Shown: positions 1-9,340, counted from the first letter of the stretch. The stretch: 50,558 bases of DNA from JAUVKA01 sp964465145 (GCA_964465145.1 CAYXJR010000027.1:1-50558), one strand, 5' to 3'. A program made the numbers and translations. Notes: generated from the sequence alone by a model not told the origin.

Positions 1-1780
1 CCCCGGCCTTTTCCATAAATATCTCCGGCGAGCACCCGTCGAAGCCATAGCCTTTCTTGTCGGGTATGGTACCATTTGCCTCCAGTGCATCCTTGGGAGG
101 CATAAAGACCATCGGTGCACCTTCAGGAGCAAGATAGAGGATATCCGAAACGGCCTGTCCCTGCTGCATCATGTGGGAGCAGCGGCTGATATATTGGTGG
201 TAGGCTCCAACCATGGGCCACCATGTCTGCCCCCTGTCCCAATGCACCCCGTAGGGCCCCATGGTCATGCCCGGACGGTGTTCATCGCCCAATGGCTTAT
301 GGGCAAAGGTGTGATACACAAACCTGTTAACTCCCAGGGCTAATGCCCAGTCGCTCTGGCTCTTCATCGACCAGGGATATTGCTGCCACATCTCACGGCC
401 ATCAGCTGTGAAAACTTCGGCACCCACCACGGGCCTTCCTGAGATATGTGATATAGATGTGGCCTCAATTACCGCATAGGAAGTCGCGTAGCCAAATCTC
501 TCGCTCCAGAATTCGGCCATAATAACATCGGCATAGGACCCCAGGTCGAGGTCGCCGGCAGGGTTCATATCGTATGGCTCTATGGTGAGTTCCAGTCCGT
601 TTTTATGGGCATAGTCACTCGCAAAGCCGGCATGATTCTCCAGAAGAAGTTCCTGACAGGTTTTTCTCAGATCCCATAAAAACCTTTCCGTGATCTCCAC
701 GCTGCCTACAGCCCGGCCTGTATAGGCTGGAAAAAATGGCACAGGATCATAGCCTCTTCTTTTCTTAAATTCCTCAACTATTCCTTCTGTCCAGTTCTGC
801 GCGCCGCTCTCCCAGCTGTCGATATGAAAGCCGGTCCACCCTACCCCTTCTTTTCGTGGAGATGTTTTCTCCAAAAGGATATCAGTATAATTTTTAAGAT
901 GATTTGCAAAAGCTTTCGCATTGAGCTTATCCGCCTCCAGCCCGATCACCGGTTCCGGCGATGGCCGTGTGCTGGCGCCTGTCACCCTCAACCCCATCCG
1001 CACGATAGTCCACTCGCCTGCCGGCGCATCCCACACCAGCTTTCCCCCCGGCTTCAGATAAGCGGAAATATCAATGATATCACCCTGACCGGGAATTATA
1101 CCCGCTTCGGCCTCATCATAGGATACCAGGGATGGCAGATGCGGCTTGACATTAGGCTTGGAGGAGATGGGATCCCTTTCATACAGGGCCTTTTCATTGA
1201 TATCTTCTATAACAGCTTTTGAATATCCGGGAATGGCAAAGACGTACTTATCCTCGTAATAGGGGTTCTTCATCGTGTGCCACCTGGTGCTTCTCTGTTC
1301 GGGAAGGGGAAGGTCAATTTCCACCTTCCTGCCACCCTTAATTTCCGTCTCACTGAAAACCAGGTGCCTCATGGATTCTTCGGGCTCCACCCAGGGTCCG
1401 CCGCTGCCGCACCATCCCGGCCCGGCTCCCAACAATATCTTTATACCAAGCCTCTCTGCTTCCCTCACGGCATGCACGAACATATCCTGCCACTCTTCAC
1501 TCATAAAGTCGATAGACCCGCGGGGAACCCCAATTCCCACCTCAAGGAATATCAGGTTACTGATACCCGCTTCCTTCATGGATTCAAGGTCCTTGGTCAT
1601 TCCTTCAAGCGACAGGTTCCCGTCCATGAAGTACCAGTAAACACCCGGATGTGAGGTTGCCGGCGGGTTCAGGAATAAGTCCTTTAGGGATGCATCAGGA
1701 CCGGCTGCAGCAGTATTATCAACCTGGGCAATAACATTAATACCAATTAGGAGAATGGCGGCAAAAAAAAGGGTTTTCAT
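1..1780 (-). CDS. GH106 alpha-L-rhamnosidase, 3' part beyond the window
   Basis: Translating the complement from the ATG at 1780-1778 gives an uninterrupted frame of 593 codons that leaves the window at base 1. The product begins with a signal peptide (MKTLFFAAILLIGINVIAQ). It then shows the pattern I associate with glycoside hydrolase family 106: GVYWYFMDGNLSLEGMTKDL near residue 43, LGAGPGWCGSGGPWVEP near 110, and HWDRGQTWWPMVGAYHQY near 520. GH106 enzymes release terminal alpha-L-rhamnose from complex glycans; the signal peptide puts this one in the periplasm or outer membrane. Family members usually exceed 1000 residues, so roughly half is visible. The start lies 8 bases after the stop of the upstream six-hairpin gene, so they are probably co-transcribed. 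Family assignment is from recognised motifs, without a search. Confidence 0.8.
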   Translation of the reverse strand, partial: MKTLFFAAILLIGINVIAQVDNTAAAGPDASLKDLFLNPPATSHPGVYWYFMDGNLSLEGMTKDLESMKEAGISNLIFLEVGIGVPRGSIDFMSEEWQDMFVHAVREAERLGIKILLGAGPGWCGSGGPWVEPEESMRHLVFSETEIKGGRKVEIDLPLPEQRSTRWHTMKNPYYEDKYVFAIPGYSKAVIEDINEKALYERDPISSKPNVKPHLPSLVSYDEAEAGIIPGQGDIIDISAYLKPGGKLVWDAPAGEWTIVRMGLRVTGASTRPSPEPVIGLEADKLNAKAFANHLKNYTDILLEKTSPRKEGVGWTGFHIDSWESGAQNWTEGIVEEFKKRRGYDPVPFFPAYTGRAVGSVEITERFLWDLRKTCQELLLENHAGFASDYAHKNGLELTIEPYDMNPAGDLDLGSYADVIMAEFWSERFGYATSYAVIEATSISHISGRPVVGAEVFTADGREMWQQYPWSMKSQSDWALALGVNRFVYHTFAHKPLGDEHRPGMTMGPYGVHWDRGQTWWPMVGAYHQYISRCSHMMQQGQAVSDILYLAPEGAPMVFMPPKDALEANGTIPDKKGYGFDGCSPEIFMEKAG

Positions 1781-1788
1781 ATTTTCAA

Positions 1789-3909
1789 TTATAACATCCT
1801 ATTAAAATTCTCATATTTTACAATCCACTTGCCATTTTTTGGAAATCCGGGAGCATCCCCTTCCGAACCATCCCAGCCACCCGCCATCATAGCCACTGCT
1901 GTCAACAATCCCCCGTTTGATGGGAAATAAGGAAATGGGCCGCCGGTGGCCAACCCATGTTCATCAAATTGAAACCCTCCGGAACTGTGCAAAAGCATGT
2001 CAACTGCTAATTCAGGCTTACCGGTTCTTGCTGCAGCCATAGCCATCATGGGAAAATCCCATCCCCAGGTTCGGTCAAAATTCCAGGTCGACATTACTTT
2101 ATCTAATGTTTTTTTAAAGCTTAACGTATCAACACCATCACCAGGCAGCATACCAAATGCACCAATCAGGGCAGGGTGTTCAAATGTGAATTTAGTCCAC
2201 ATATCTGCAATATTTTCATGAGTAAGATATAAACCGTCTTCCCGGGGCAATTGTGATAATTTCTCAAGTACTTGGTCCCATTTATTATCAGGATTCAGGC
2301 CCAGACGTTCTTTCCAGACTTGTGCAGTTCTTAAACCAAAACGCCAGTAGGCAAGTTCGAAACTTGGATTATACGTGGTTTCGGGTTTCGTATTTTCCGA
2401 AACAATGTACATTGGCGGACCTAAAATATAACGATTGTTTGCTTTTTCGTAATACGCAAAATCAGCCATGAAATCCGCAGTTTCAAAAATGATGTCGCGC
2501 CATTTTTCGAGTGTCTCTTTTGTGGGATGCAAACGATAATCCAATTCAGCAAAATATATTGGGTGTGGTTGCTGCCAAATAAGCAAAGCATGAATCGGAT
2601 GAGGCCAATCACGGTCGAAATTGGCAGTACACTTGGGCCAACGTGCCCCGATATACCCTTGTTTTTCTGCCCTTTCTTTTGATGTTGGAAGAAAGTCCCT
2701 GTAAACATGCAAACTCTTTTCGAGCAATTCCCATCTGTCCCATAAAGCATAGTGAACACCGTGCCACCAAATCATTTCAAAATGAAAACGCCCAAACCAT
2801 CCATTATTTACTAATCCCGATTCCTGAGGGGGGAAAGACCCCGCTTCGTTCACTTTCATTAAATACTGAGAAAGTACAATTCTTCGTTCAAGTTCTTTCC
2901 ACCTGCTATCCTTGCTTTGCGATAAATCAATGGCAGCGCCTGATTCCCAGTATTCCGGCCAGGCTTTACTGCTTGATTCAAAAACATCAGATGCAGAAAG
3001 CAATGGCAGATTGGCTGAATCGGGAGAGAATGTGGCAGTAAATGAAATTTCATCGCTTTCCGATGCTTCCAGATAAAACATATGCAGTAATGTAATTGAA
3101 TCGGCAGCTGATAAGTGAGTTTTTGGCGTCCAGTTCAACGAAACAAAATATTCCGTTTCATCCATTTCCCTGGCTATTATGGCTGAGTTATTGCTTTTTG
3201 ACTTAAGCACGGACGAATGTGCATCTGGTCGATCATAACTACCCATGAAATCTTGCTGAAATCTTGAATCGGGATATGGGAAATCCAGAAAAATCTTTAT
3301 CTGACCTTTTTTTATCAAATCTGATTTAACTGAAACTCCAATGGCATCATAGGATGAATGACATGATGTTGTTACATCTACCTTATGACCTTCAAGCATA
3401 AAGCTGCTGTATATTATCCCATTCCACAAATCAATTTCCTGCCTCGTATTTTTCAGATCTTCAATCTTTGCCCTGGTACCATCCGATTTTAAAAGGACAA
3501 AACCTATCCGCCCCAGGTTAAAGCGATGTGGGTTCCCTGCTAACCACGAAGATAGTTCAGGCTGTTCTTCATTATCAATATTATAGTTAATATCGCGACC
3601 ATGAGTATCCATGTTAACCCCCCTGAAATCATCAACATATTGTCCTTTGGGCATTGGAAAACTATGCCAGCCCCATTGAGATAATGTATTGAACGGCACA
3701 AAAGTTTGAAGACCCGTTATATCAACTCCGAAAGCAAATTCACCATTTCCAACCTGAGCCGGGCTTTTTGGATTTGTTGCTGTACTTATTATCCTGTGCC
3801 GCTCAACAACTGCCTTTCTATCAATCCTATCATTGCTATTAACACTGCCTTGTCCAATAACATTTAGCGATAGAAATAAGATTAAAATTGTTTGAGTAAA
3901 ACGTTTCAC
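1789..3909 (-). CDS. Secreted six-hairpin glycosidase-like protein, family unassigned
   Basis: 706 residues with a signal peptide (about residues 1-20, ending VIGQG). The N-terminal third has a beta-sandwich-like pattern with the conserved-looking stretches PAQVGNGEFAFGVDITGLQ and TLSQWGWHSFP. The C-terminal half is rich in Trp and Tyr helices (FHFEMIWWHGVHYALWDRW, RTWGWDFPMMAMAAARTGKP, YFPSNGGLLTAVAMMAGGWD), the look of an (alpha/alpha)6 catalytic barrel as in GH65, GH95 and related families. I could not place it in a numbered GH family and cannot identify catalytic residues. It lies between a sulfatase and a GH106 rhamnosidase on the same strand, 8 bases ahead of the latter, which supports a role in the same glycan breakdown. 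Periplasmic glycosidase is an inference from fold-like features and neighbours. Confidence 0.65.
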   Translation of the reverse strand: MKRFTQTILILFLSLNVIGQGSVNSNDRIDRKAVVERHRIISTATNPKSPAQVGNGEFAFGVDITGLQTFVPFNTLSQWGWHSFPMPKGQYVDDFRGVNMDTHGRDINYNIDNEEQPELSSWLAGNPHRFNLGRIGFVLLKSDGTRAKIEDLKNTRQEIDLWNGIIYSSFMLEGHKVDVTTSCHSSYDAIGVSVKSDLIKKGQIKIFLDFPYPDSRFQQDFMGSYDRPDAHSSVLKSKSNNSAIIAREMDETEYFVSLNWTPKTHLSAADSITLLHMFYLEASESDEISFTATFSPDSANLPLLSASDVFESSSKAWPEYWESGAAIDLSQSKDSRWKELERRIVLSQYLMKVNEAGSFPPQESGLVNNGWFGRFHFEMIWWHGVHYALWDRWELLEKSLHVYRDFLPTSKERAEKQGYIGARWPKCTANFDRDWPHPIHALLIWQQPHPIYFAELDYRLHPTKETLEKWRDIIFETADFMADFAYYEKANNRYILGPPMYIVSENTKPETTYNPSFELAYWRFGLRTAQVWKERLGLNPDNKWDQVLEKLSQLPREDGLYLTHENIADMWTKFTFEHPALIGAFGMLPGDGVDTLSFKKTLDKVMSTWNFDRTWGWDFPMMAMAAARTGKPELAVDMLLHSSGGFQFDEHGLATGGPFPYFPSNGGLLTAVAMMAGGWDGSEGDAPGFPKNGKWIVKYENFNRML

Positions 3910-3996
3910 GAAAATAATTTTAAAAGATATAAATTCTGATTTCTAAAACCGATCTACCAATCTACTCGGTGAAGCCGATCCCGATTTTAATCGGGG

Positions 3997-4028
3997 CGAT
4001 CTACCGATCCACCGATCTCCTGATCCCC
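3997..4028. repeat. Degenerate 8-bp tandem repeat in an intergenic gap
   Basis: Four consecutive octamers, cgatctac, cgatccac, cgatctcc and tgatcccc, fill most of the space just downstream of the sulfatase stop at 4033. Directly beside them, 3980-3995 (cccgattttaatcggg) is a short perfect palindrome that could form a small hairpin in the transcript between the sulfatase and the six-hairpin gene. No function is evident. Confidence 0.5.
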
Positions 4029-4032
4029 CGCC

Positions 4033-5430
4033 CTACTTGCTCAATCTCCCCAAATACCCATTATACCTCTCCACCAGCTCATCCTTGATTTCTTTATAAT
4101 TCACGTCATTAGCCAGGTTTTTTGATTCCAGGGGATCTAAGCTGATATTATACATTTCTTCAACTTCAGGTTCTACATTGATGTAGCGTATATATTTCCA
4201 TTCAGCCGAGCGCACCCCTCTGCTGTCGGGAATAGGGGTTTCAACATCGATAATATTAACATGTTCCATGAAAAAATCAGTCCGGGAGGGCTCTTTCTTA
4301 CCTTTAAGCAATGGAAAAAGGCTCATACCATCGATTTCTGTCGGAATAGTGATGCCGGCAATATCAAGTATGGTCGGGGCAATATCAATATTCAGGGCAA
4401 GCTCATCAAGCCTCACACCCCTCATTTTACCGGGGATTCCGGGACCTTTAAATATTATCGGGACATGGATCGATTCTTCATATAAGAGCCACTTGCCGCC
4501 GAGACCGTGCTCACCCCACATATAGCCGTTATCTGAGAGATAAATCGTAAAGGTATTTTCATCAAGACCCAGATCCTCAATGCTTTGCATTATATTGCCA
4601 ACCGCCCGGTCCAGGCTCATTACACAACGCAGAAAATTCTTTTCAAAATTGTCCTTTGTTGCTTCGTCCTTTCTCTCATCGAAGTAGCACCACCTGTTCA
4701 ACGAACTATCCATTACATGAGCGGCCATTTGCTCATATCCTTCCGGTGTATCGGTCTCTCTCTTTGGGATTACCACTTCTTCAAACAAATCTTTGTCCCG
4801 CTCGTCGGGTTGATATGGGTGGTGCGGTGATTTAAAGCACACTGTGAGGCAGAAAGGTTCATCAGGGGTACATGTTTCGAGAAACTCCCTGGCTCTTAGG
4901 GCCAGCCATTCTGCATTGTGGATCCTGCCGCTGTCGGTTTCGTGAAAGTAAGCTCCTTGATTATACCAGGCATTAAATACATCAAATATCTTTTCTGTTC
5001 CGTCAATCCCCATGCCCCATTTACCCAGAACGGCTGTTCTATATCCATCGTCATGCAGCAATGCCGGATAAGTCTTTCTAATTACCTCGGGAGTCATGGA
5101 AGTATTAAAATGGTTCATGCCATGAGTGCTTGCATACCTTCCGGTCATTATACTTGCCCTCGACACTGCACATATTGGAGTGGTAATGAAGGCATTCCTA
5201 AAATATACACCCTCGCTTGCCAGCTTATCCATGTTAGGAGTATGAAGCTCCGGGATCAGAGGATCATCTGCATAGCTTAGCTGATCCCATCTTTGATCAT
5301 CTGAAATCAAAACAAGAAAATTTGGCCTTTTTACATCCTTGCCGGAGCATGCTCCCAACAAAACCAGCATGAACAGGAAAAAGATATTGATGTTGAATTT
5401 GGTCCGAAGAAACAATAAAAGAGTTTTCAT
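4033..5430 (-). CDS. Sulfatase lipoprotein (formylglycine type, S1 family)
   Basis: 465 residues. The N-terminus has a signal sequence with a lipobox (LLGAC, lipid-anchored Cys28), so the enzyme is probably membrane-anchored. Asp44-Asp45 in LISDDQRWDQ are the usual calcium ligands of the alkaline-phosphatase superfamily. The activation motif is CAVSR at residues 87-91. Cys87 would be converted to formylglycine; the third position is Val rather than the usual Pro or Ala, a variation I have seen in Bacteroidota sulfatases. A later conserved segment is TIYLSDNGYMWGEHGLGGKW. It should hydrolyse sulfate esters on a carbohydrate. It is first in the minus-strand run that continues to the GH106 gene and is transcribed away from the small protein gene at 5565. 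Substrate position cannot be predicted from sequence. Confidence 0.9.
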   Translation of the reverse strand: MKTLLLFLRTKFNINIFFLFMLVLLGACSGKDVKRPNFLVLISDDQRWDQLSYADDPLIPELHTPNMDKLASEGVYFRNAFITTPICAVSRASIMTGRYASTHGMNHFNTSMTPEVIRKTYPALLHDDGYRTAVLGKWGMGIDGTEKIFDVFNAWYNQGAYFHETDSGRIHNAEWLALRAREFLETCTPDEPFCLTVCFKSPHHPYQPDERDKDLFEEVVIPKRETDTPEGYEQMAAHVMDSSLNRWCYFDERKDEATKDNFEKNFLRCVMSLDRAVGNIMQSIEDLGLDENTFTIYLSDNGYMWGEHGLGGKWLLYEESIHVPIIFKGPGIPGKMRGVRLDELALNIDIAPTILDIAGITIPTEIDGMSLFPLLKGKKEPSRTDFFMEHVNIIDVETPIPDSRGVRSAEWKYIRYINVEPEVEEMYNISLDPLESKNLANDVNYKEIKDELVERYNGYLGRLSK

Positions 5431-5483
5431 AGCCTAAAAATAGCATTTTCTGAGTGGATTAATTTCCACTTTTTAAACAGATA

Positions 5484-5500
5484 TCACCAAAATTTGGTGA
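5484..5500. promoter_or_regulatory. Perfect 17-bp palindrome between divergent genes
   Basis: TCACCAAA and TTTGGTGA are exact inverted repeats separated by one base. The palindrome sits between the divergent sulfatase (start 5430) and the small conserved gene (start 5565), about 55-70 bases from each. Position and symmetry fit a dimeric repressor or activator site. This is inference; no matching regulator is identified. Confidence 0.4.
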
Positions 5501-5503
5501 ATA

Positions 5504-5528
5504 CAACCTGCAACCTGCAACTTGCAAC
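5504..5528. repeat. CAACCTG heptamer repeat (three copies plus partial)
   Basis: Tandem heptamers caacctg, caacctg, caacttg followed by caac. This is one of several 7-bp repeat tracts that flank the small gene at 5565-5954 on both sides. Simple heptamer tracts like this occur between genes in Bacteroidota; no function is known to me. Confidence 0.6.
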
Positions 5529-5564
5529 ATTTTGCCAATTCAAAAACTTTTCGTGAAGGATTCG

Positions 5565-5954
5565 ATGCGTACCTTCATGCACATGCCACTGTTCAATGTT
5601 TTTGGCAAGACGGTTACCCGGATGATGAAAAAGATCGATGCAGTTGAGGCTAAAACTGCCGACAAGGATTTTATCATGCTATGTGGAGATCCCAGCCCAT
5701 GGAAAAGTGAGTTATTCATCAACGTAACCAAAGAAGTCCCCGGTGCTGAAAATGTGAGGCTTACAGGCAAATACCTTACGAGGGTTTATGACGGCCCGTA
5801 TGGTGAGGTACGCAAGTGGGTCAAAGACTTGCGGGAATACCCGAAAAGCCAGGGAAAGAAATTAAAGAACATGTATTTCTACTACACAACCTGTCCGAAA
5901 TGCGCAAAAGAACATGGCCATAACTTTGTGGTTGGATTTGCACAGATCGAATAA
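5565..5954 (+). CDS. Small conserved cytosolic protein with CxxC motif, function unknown
   Basis: 129 residues from the ATG at 5565, which has AGGA a few bases upstream; a longer version from a TTG at 5532 (140 residues) is possible but has no supporting signal. No signal peptide or membrane segment is seen. The sequence contains YLTRVYDGPYGEVRKWVKDL and ends with YYTTCPKCAKEHGHNFVVGF, where the two Cys (CPKC) may bind metal. I recognise this as a small, widely distributed bacterial and archaeal protein sometimes labelled 'hydrolase', but I know of no proven activity. It stands alone on the plus strand between a PUL sulfatase and the convergent U32 gene, so it is probably unrelated to glycan use. 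Confidence 0.7.
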   Translation: MRTFMHMPLFNVFGKTVTRMMKKIDAVEAKTADKDFIMLCGDPSPWKSELFINVTKEVPGAENVRLTGKYLTRVYDGPYGEVRKWVKDLREYPKSQGKKLKNMYFYYTTCPKCAKEHGHNFVVGFAQIE

Positions 5955-6070
5955 GGCAGAAGGCAGAAGGCAAAAGTAGGTTTTAAGAAAAAAGGATGAT
6001 GTGTAAAGTGAAAGACTTTTAACTGAGGACTGAGGACTCCCCGGTAACCATTTACAATTAACAATTAACA
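5955..6070. repeat. Cluster of three heptamer repeat tracts between convergent genes
   Basis: Immediately after the stop at 5954 come ggcagaa, ggcagaa, ggcaaaa (5955-5975). Then ctgagga occurs twice (6023-6036) and acaatta twice plus aca (6054-6070). Each tract has a different 7-bp unit. The region separates two convergent genes and shows no clear terminator hairpin. Confidence 0.6.
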
Positions 6071-8320
6071 AATTCCCCTCCCGTACTGCTCATCAGTAGT
6101 ATGACGAATACACCGATGCACCTCCTCAGCCGAACCAGACTCTCCATCAAGAAGATTCTCAAAGAGTTTCACTATTCCTGATTTATCGATATCGATCTTT
6201 GTTTCCGTTTCCACATCACTTAAATCAATAAGAAAACTGGAAAAGACATCGGATATATCCGTTACAATATCAGTATTCAGGAAATTTCTTTCATTATAAA
6301 CCCTATGGTAGTTCCCCTTCGATTTTTCAATAAGAAAACTTACCTCCTCCAAATTCGTAATCGTTGCAGATCTGTCGCAGTCTTGAATACAGGTATTATC
6401 AATTATGCTTTTGTCACATCCTGTGACCTGATGAAATAAACACTGTCTGCTGGTCATCAGCACAATAGGATGATAAATACTATAATACAGTTTGAAATTA
6501 TCAGGCTTTTTAATGCTCTTTATCTGAAATTGATTGATCTCATTTGAAATAAAAGCACCGGAACAGTTGAAGTTTTCTTTTAAACTTATCAGGCTATAAG
6601 AATTAACCGTATTAAGATAAGGTCCTGCTATCCATGGGATTCCTTGTTTATAAGCTTCATAAGCTATTCCGGTATTATTCGTGACCATATGTTCTGGTTG
6701 AACCTCTTTAAGAAATTCTATTGCGGCGGTAAAATCTTCACCTATCAAAACAGATGAAAACCAGGGAATTAGTCTTTTGTTTTCTTTAAATAGATCGATA
6801 AACTCATGCTTGTTTTTATTAAGACCCTCAGGTAAGAGAAAATAGATATCTGCAGTAGTCTCATTACAAATTTCAAGATCCTTCCGCGAGGAAATCAGTA
6901 TAGATAGAGATGGTTTAACTTTTACTACAACCTGCTTCTCAATTTCGGGAATAGTAAAAGGTTTGACATATTCACATGAGCCATTCAAGATGAACAGCAG
7001 TCTGTTTTTAATTGAAGTGAGTTCTTTAAAGGTGATATAAAGATCAGGCGAAAGATTCTCTAAATCAAGATGTTTAATATAGTATTCTGTATGATTCAAT
7101 ACTTTAAGCCTTTTCATTACCATCTTATAATTCAAGACCTCCGTCCCTTCATTCGCAAGATTAGTTTCTGAAAGAATTTCAAAGTAACCATCCGGGGTTT
7201 CAACTGCTATTTTTAGCGGAGCACCCGAAATCCCGGAAACAGTAATTATTAAGGGCACTTTTTCAATAGATAACAGCTCAATTTCATCACTGATTTGTTT
7301 CCTGAGATCTGCCTTTCCCTGATATAGCTCATCCTGGTCTTTTTTATTTTTGGAATGATGTTTTGTTGAATTACTCATGGGATTATCAATAAACATATCC
7401 CTATTTATTTCTCCTTTCAGATAGGAATTTGAAAACTCCCGGTTAAATACCTTATACAGATCCCTATTGTCGCTCAGTAATTCATTTCGATTATAAAAAG
7501 TGCTTATCTGCTTTTTCCACGTTTTTACAACCGTATAGACATATTCAAACTCCTTTATTCTTCCCTCAATTTTTAAAGACCCCACCCCTGCGGCATGAAG
7601 TTCTTTGAGATCGAAAAAAGCCGAATTATCTTTTAGGTTAAGAGGATAGTCTTTTCCTGCGGCTGTGGTCACATATCTATCTCTGCATTGTTGACTACAT
7701 TGACCGCGATTTCCTGATTTCCCCCTTTGAACAGAGCTCATATAACAAATACCTGAAAACGAGATACAATAAGAGCCGTGAACAAATACTTCAGTCAGAA
7801 CATCACATTTATACGCAACTGAAGTTAAAGCTTTTATCTCATGAATATTTAACTCTCTTGATAGATTAACCCGGGTAGCATTCAGTTTACTTAAAAATTT
7901 TATCTGACCCTCATTATGCGTAGTAAGCTGAGTGGATGCATGGATTTTAAGGCCTTTAAAATATTTGGATAAGAGATAAAACATGCCCAGGTCCTGAACA
8001 ATTACACCATCAATACTGGTATTAATTAATTTGTTCAGTAAGCTGATAAGAGCCGGGATTTCACTTTCTACAATAATGATATTTAGGGTTAGGAAAACCA
8101 GGCAACTGTTTTTATGCGCCAGTCGTAAGATTCCCAGTAATTCATCAAAGTTTATATTTGCTGCCCGGTTTCTGGCATTAAACTTATTCAGGCCACAGTA
8201 TACAGCATCAGTCCCTGCAACGATTGCAGCTTTAATAGAATCAACATCTCCACCTGGTGCCAGTAATTCAATTTTTCTTTGCACAGTATTAAGTTTACTC
8301 CCCCTATACCAGGATCCCAT
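6065..8320 (-). CDS. U32 peptidase-family protein, RlhA-like
   Basis: 751 residues, cytosolic. The N-terminus carries the U32 signature IELLAPGGDVDSIKAAIVAG and DAVYCGLNKFNARNRAANIN. Four Cys at 185, 192, 208 and 212 (HGSYCISFSGICYMSS... then QCSQQC) match the Cys cluster of this family, in which they are linked to an iron-sulfur cluster. More Cys occur later (VTGCDKSIIDNTCIQDCDRS). Family members RlhA and TrhP hydroxylate C2501 of 23S rRNA and U34 of certain tRNAs. At 751 residues this protein fits the long, RlhA-like form with a C-terminal collagenase-type domain better than the short forms. A GTG start 12 codons in (TVQRK) is an alternative. It is followed on the same strand by nothing until 5954, and preceded 52 bases away by the ZIP gene. 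A housekeeping role is inferred. Confidence 0.85.
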   Translation of the reverse strand: MGSWYRGSKLNTVQRKIELLAPGGDVDSIKAAIVAGTDAVYCGLNKFNARNRAANINFDELLGILRLAHKNSCLVFLTLNIIIVESEIPALISLLNKLINTSIDGVIVQDLGMFYLLSKYFKGLKIHASTQLTTHNEGQIKFLSKLNATRVNLSRELNIHEIKALTSVAYKCDVLTEVFVHGSYCISFSGICYMSSVQRGKSGNRGQCSQQCRDRYVTTAAGKDYPLNLKDNSAFFDLKELHAAGVGSLKIEGRIKEFEYVYTVVKTWKKQISTFYNRNELLSDNRDLYKVFNREFSNSYLKGEINRDMFIDNPMSNSTKHHSKNKKDQDELYQGKADLRKQISDEIELLSIEKVPLIITVSGISGAPLKIAVETPDGYFEILSETNLANEGTEVLNYKMVMKRLKVLNHTEYYIKHLDLENLSPDLYITFKELTSIKNRLLFILNGSCEYVKPFTIPEIEKQVVVKVKPSLSILISSRKDLEICNETTADIYFLLPEGLNKNKHEFIDLFKENKRLIPWFSSVLIGEDFTAAIEFLKEVQPEHMVTNNTGIAYEAYKQGIPWIAGPYLNTVNSYSLISLKENFNCSGAFISNEINQFQIKSIKKPDNFKLYYSIYHPIVLMTSRQCLFHQVTGCDKSIIDNTCIQDCDRSATITNLEEVSFLIEKSKGNYHRVYNERNFLNTDIVTDISDVFSSFLIDLSDVETETKIDIDKSGIVKLFENLLDGESGSAEEVHRCIRHTTDEQYGRGIC

Positions 8321-8372
8321 TTAACTGAACAAAAATTAAACAAATTAGCGAGCTGCCAAAATTATGAATCGA

Positions 8373-9200
8373 TTAACTCAAGCCCACGTCTAAAACCATC
8401 ATGGTGGCAAAGCCAATCATTGCTCCAACCGTTGACAAGTCGGTTTCATTCCCCATTTGTGATTCTGGGATGAGTTCTTCTACCACGACAAATATCATAG
8501 CTCCGGCAGCGAATGCCAGTGCATAGGGCAATAAAGGTGTAATTTTAAGTACCAACAGGGCACCAAATACGCCTGCTATGGGTTCTACAATTCCTGATAA
8601 TTGGCCATAATTGAAGGCTTTGAGCCTTGATAAGCCCTCTCGACGCAGCGGGATAGACACTGCAGCTCCTTCTGGAAAGTTTTGTAAACCAATCCCAATT
8701 GCTAAAGTTATCGCTCCGGCAAGAGCACCGGCATCTACACTACTGTATAATGCCCCGAAAGCCACACCAACGGCCAGGCCTTCAGGAATATTATGAAGCG
8801 TTATTGCCAGAACCAACAAAACGCTGCGCTGCCAGCTGGTTTTAATCCCTTCGGCATGATCCATCGACTGCCCAAGATGGAGATGGGGTAGTATTTTGTC
8901 AATCCCAAACAGGAAGGCTCCACCAAAGAGGAATCCAACCGTTGCAGGAATCCAGGCTACTTCTCCTTTGGCCTCTGTCATTTCAATAGCCGGCATTAAA
9001 AGTGACCAAAAACTTGCGGCAATCATCACTCCAGCTGCAAAACCCAGCATTGAATTTAAAACTTTCTTGTTAATGGTTTTGAAGAAAAAAACCATGGATG
9101 CACCCAGTGCAGTTAAACTCCATGTAAACAAGGTGGCATAAAGAGCCAGTAATATGGGATTGATATCAAGTAAGGCTTCGAAGTTCATGGCAAATATCAT
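8373..9200 (-). CDS. ZIP-family divalent metal transporter (ZupT/GufA type)
   Basis: 275 residues with about eight hydrophobic segments. The two metal-binding helices are recognisable: HNIPEG at 136-141 and NFPEG at 174-178, the core of ZIP zinc/iron permeases. A His-containing loop (LPHLHLGQSMDH, about 105-115) lies between helices 3 and 4, as expected. The protein should import zinc or a similar divalent cation across the inner membrane. The ATG at 9188 (MNFEALL) is an equally good start. It shares strand and close spacing with the U32 gene, and it has no apparent link to the surrounding PUL. Confidence 0.9.
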   Translation of the reverse strand: MIFAMNFEALLDINPILLALYATLFTWSLTALGASMVFFFKTINKKVLNSMLGFAAGVMIAASFWSLLMPAIEMTEAKGEVAWIPATVGFLFGGAFLFGIDKILPHLHLGQSMDHAEGIKTSWQRSVLLVLAITLHNIPEGLAVGVAFGALYSSVDAGALAGAITLAIGIGLQNFPEGAAVSIPLRREGLSRLKAFNYGQLSGIVEPIAGVFGALLVLKITPLLPYALAFAAGAMIFVVVEELIPESQMGNETDLSTVGAMIGFATMMVLDVGLS

Positions 9201-9340
9201 TAATTCTGTTCAAAAATAAGGAATATGGTTGAAAGGTGACGAAGGAAGAAAGTGCTATTCCAAAACAACAAGGGAATACACTACTTCAAGGATTTAAGTA
9301 ATCAGCAGGTAATTAATACGTATGCGGTATGTTGTTTCGA

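Noticed and set aside
824..1654. Three plus-strand frames of 120-130 codons at the left edge
   Set aside because: They lie opposite the GH106 gene, which has a signal peptide, family motifs and an uninterrupted 593 codons on the minus strand.
3967..3977. CGGTGAAGCCG shared with 17751-17761 as a regulatory motif
   Set aside because: Eleven bases twice in 50 kb is weak, and one copy lies downstream of a gene rather than upstream.
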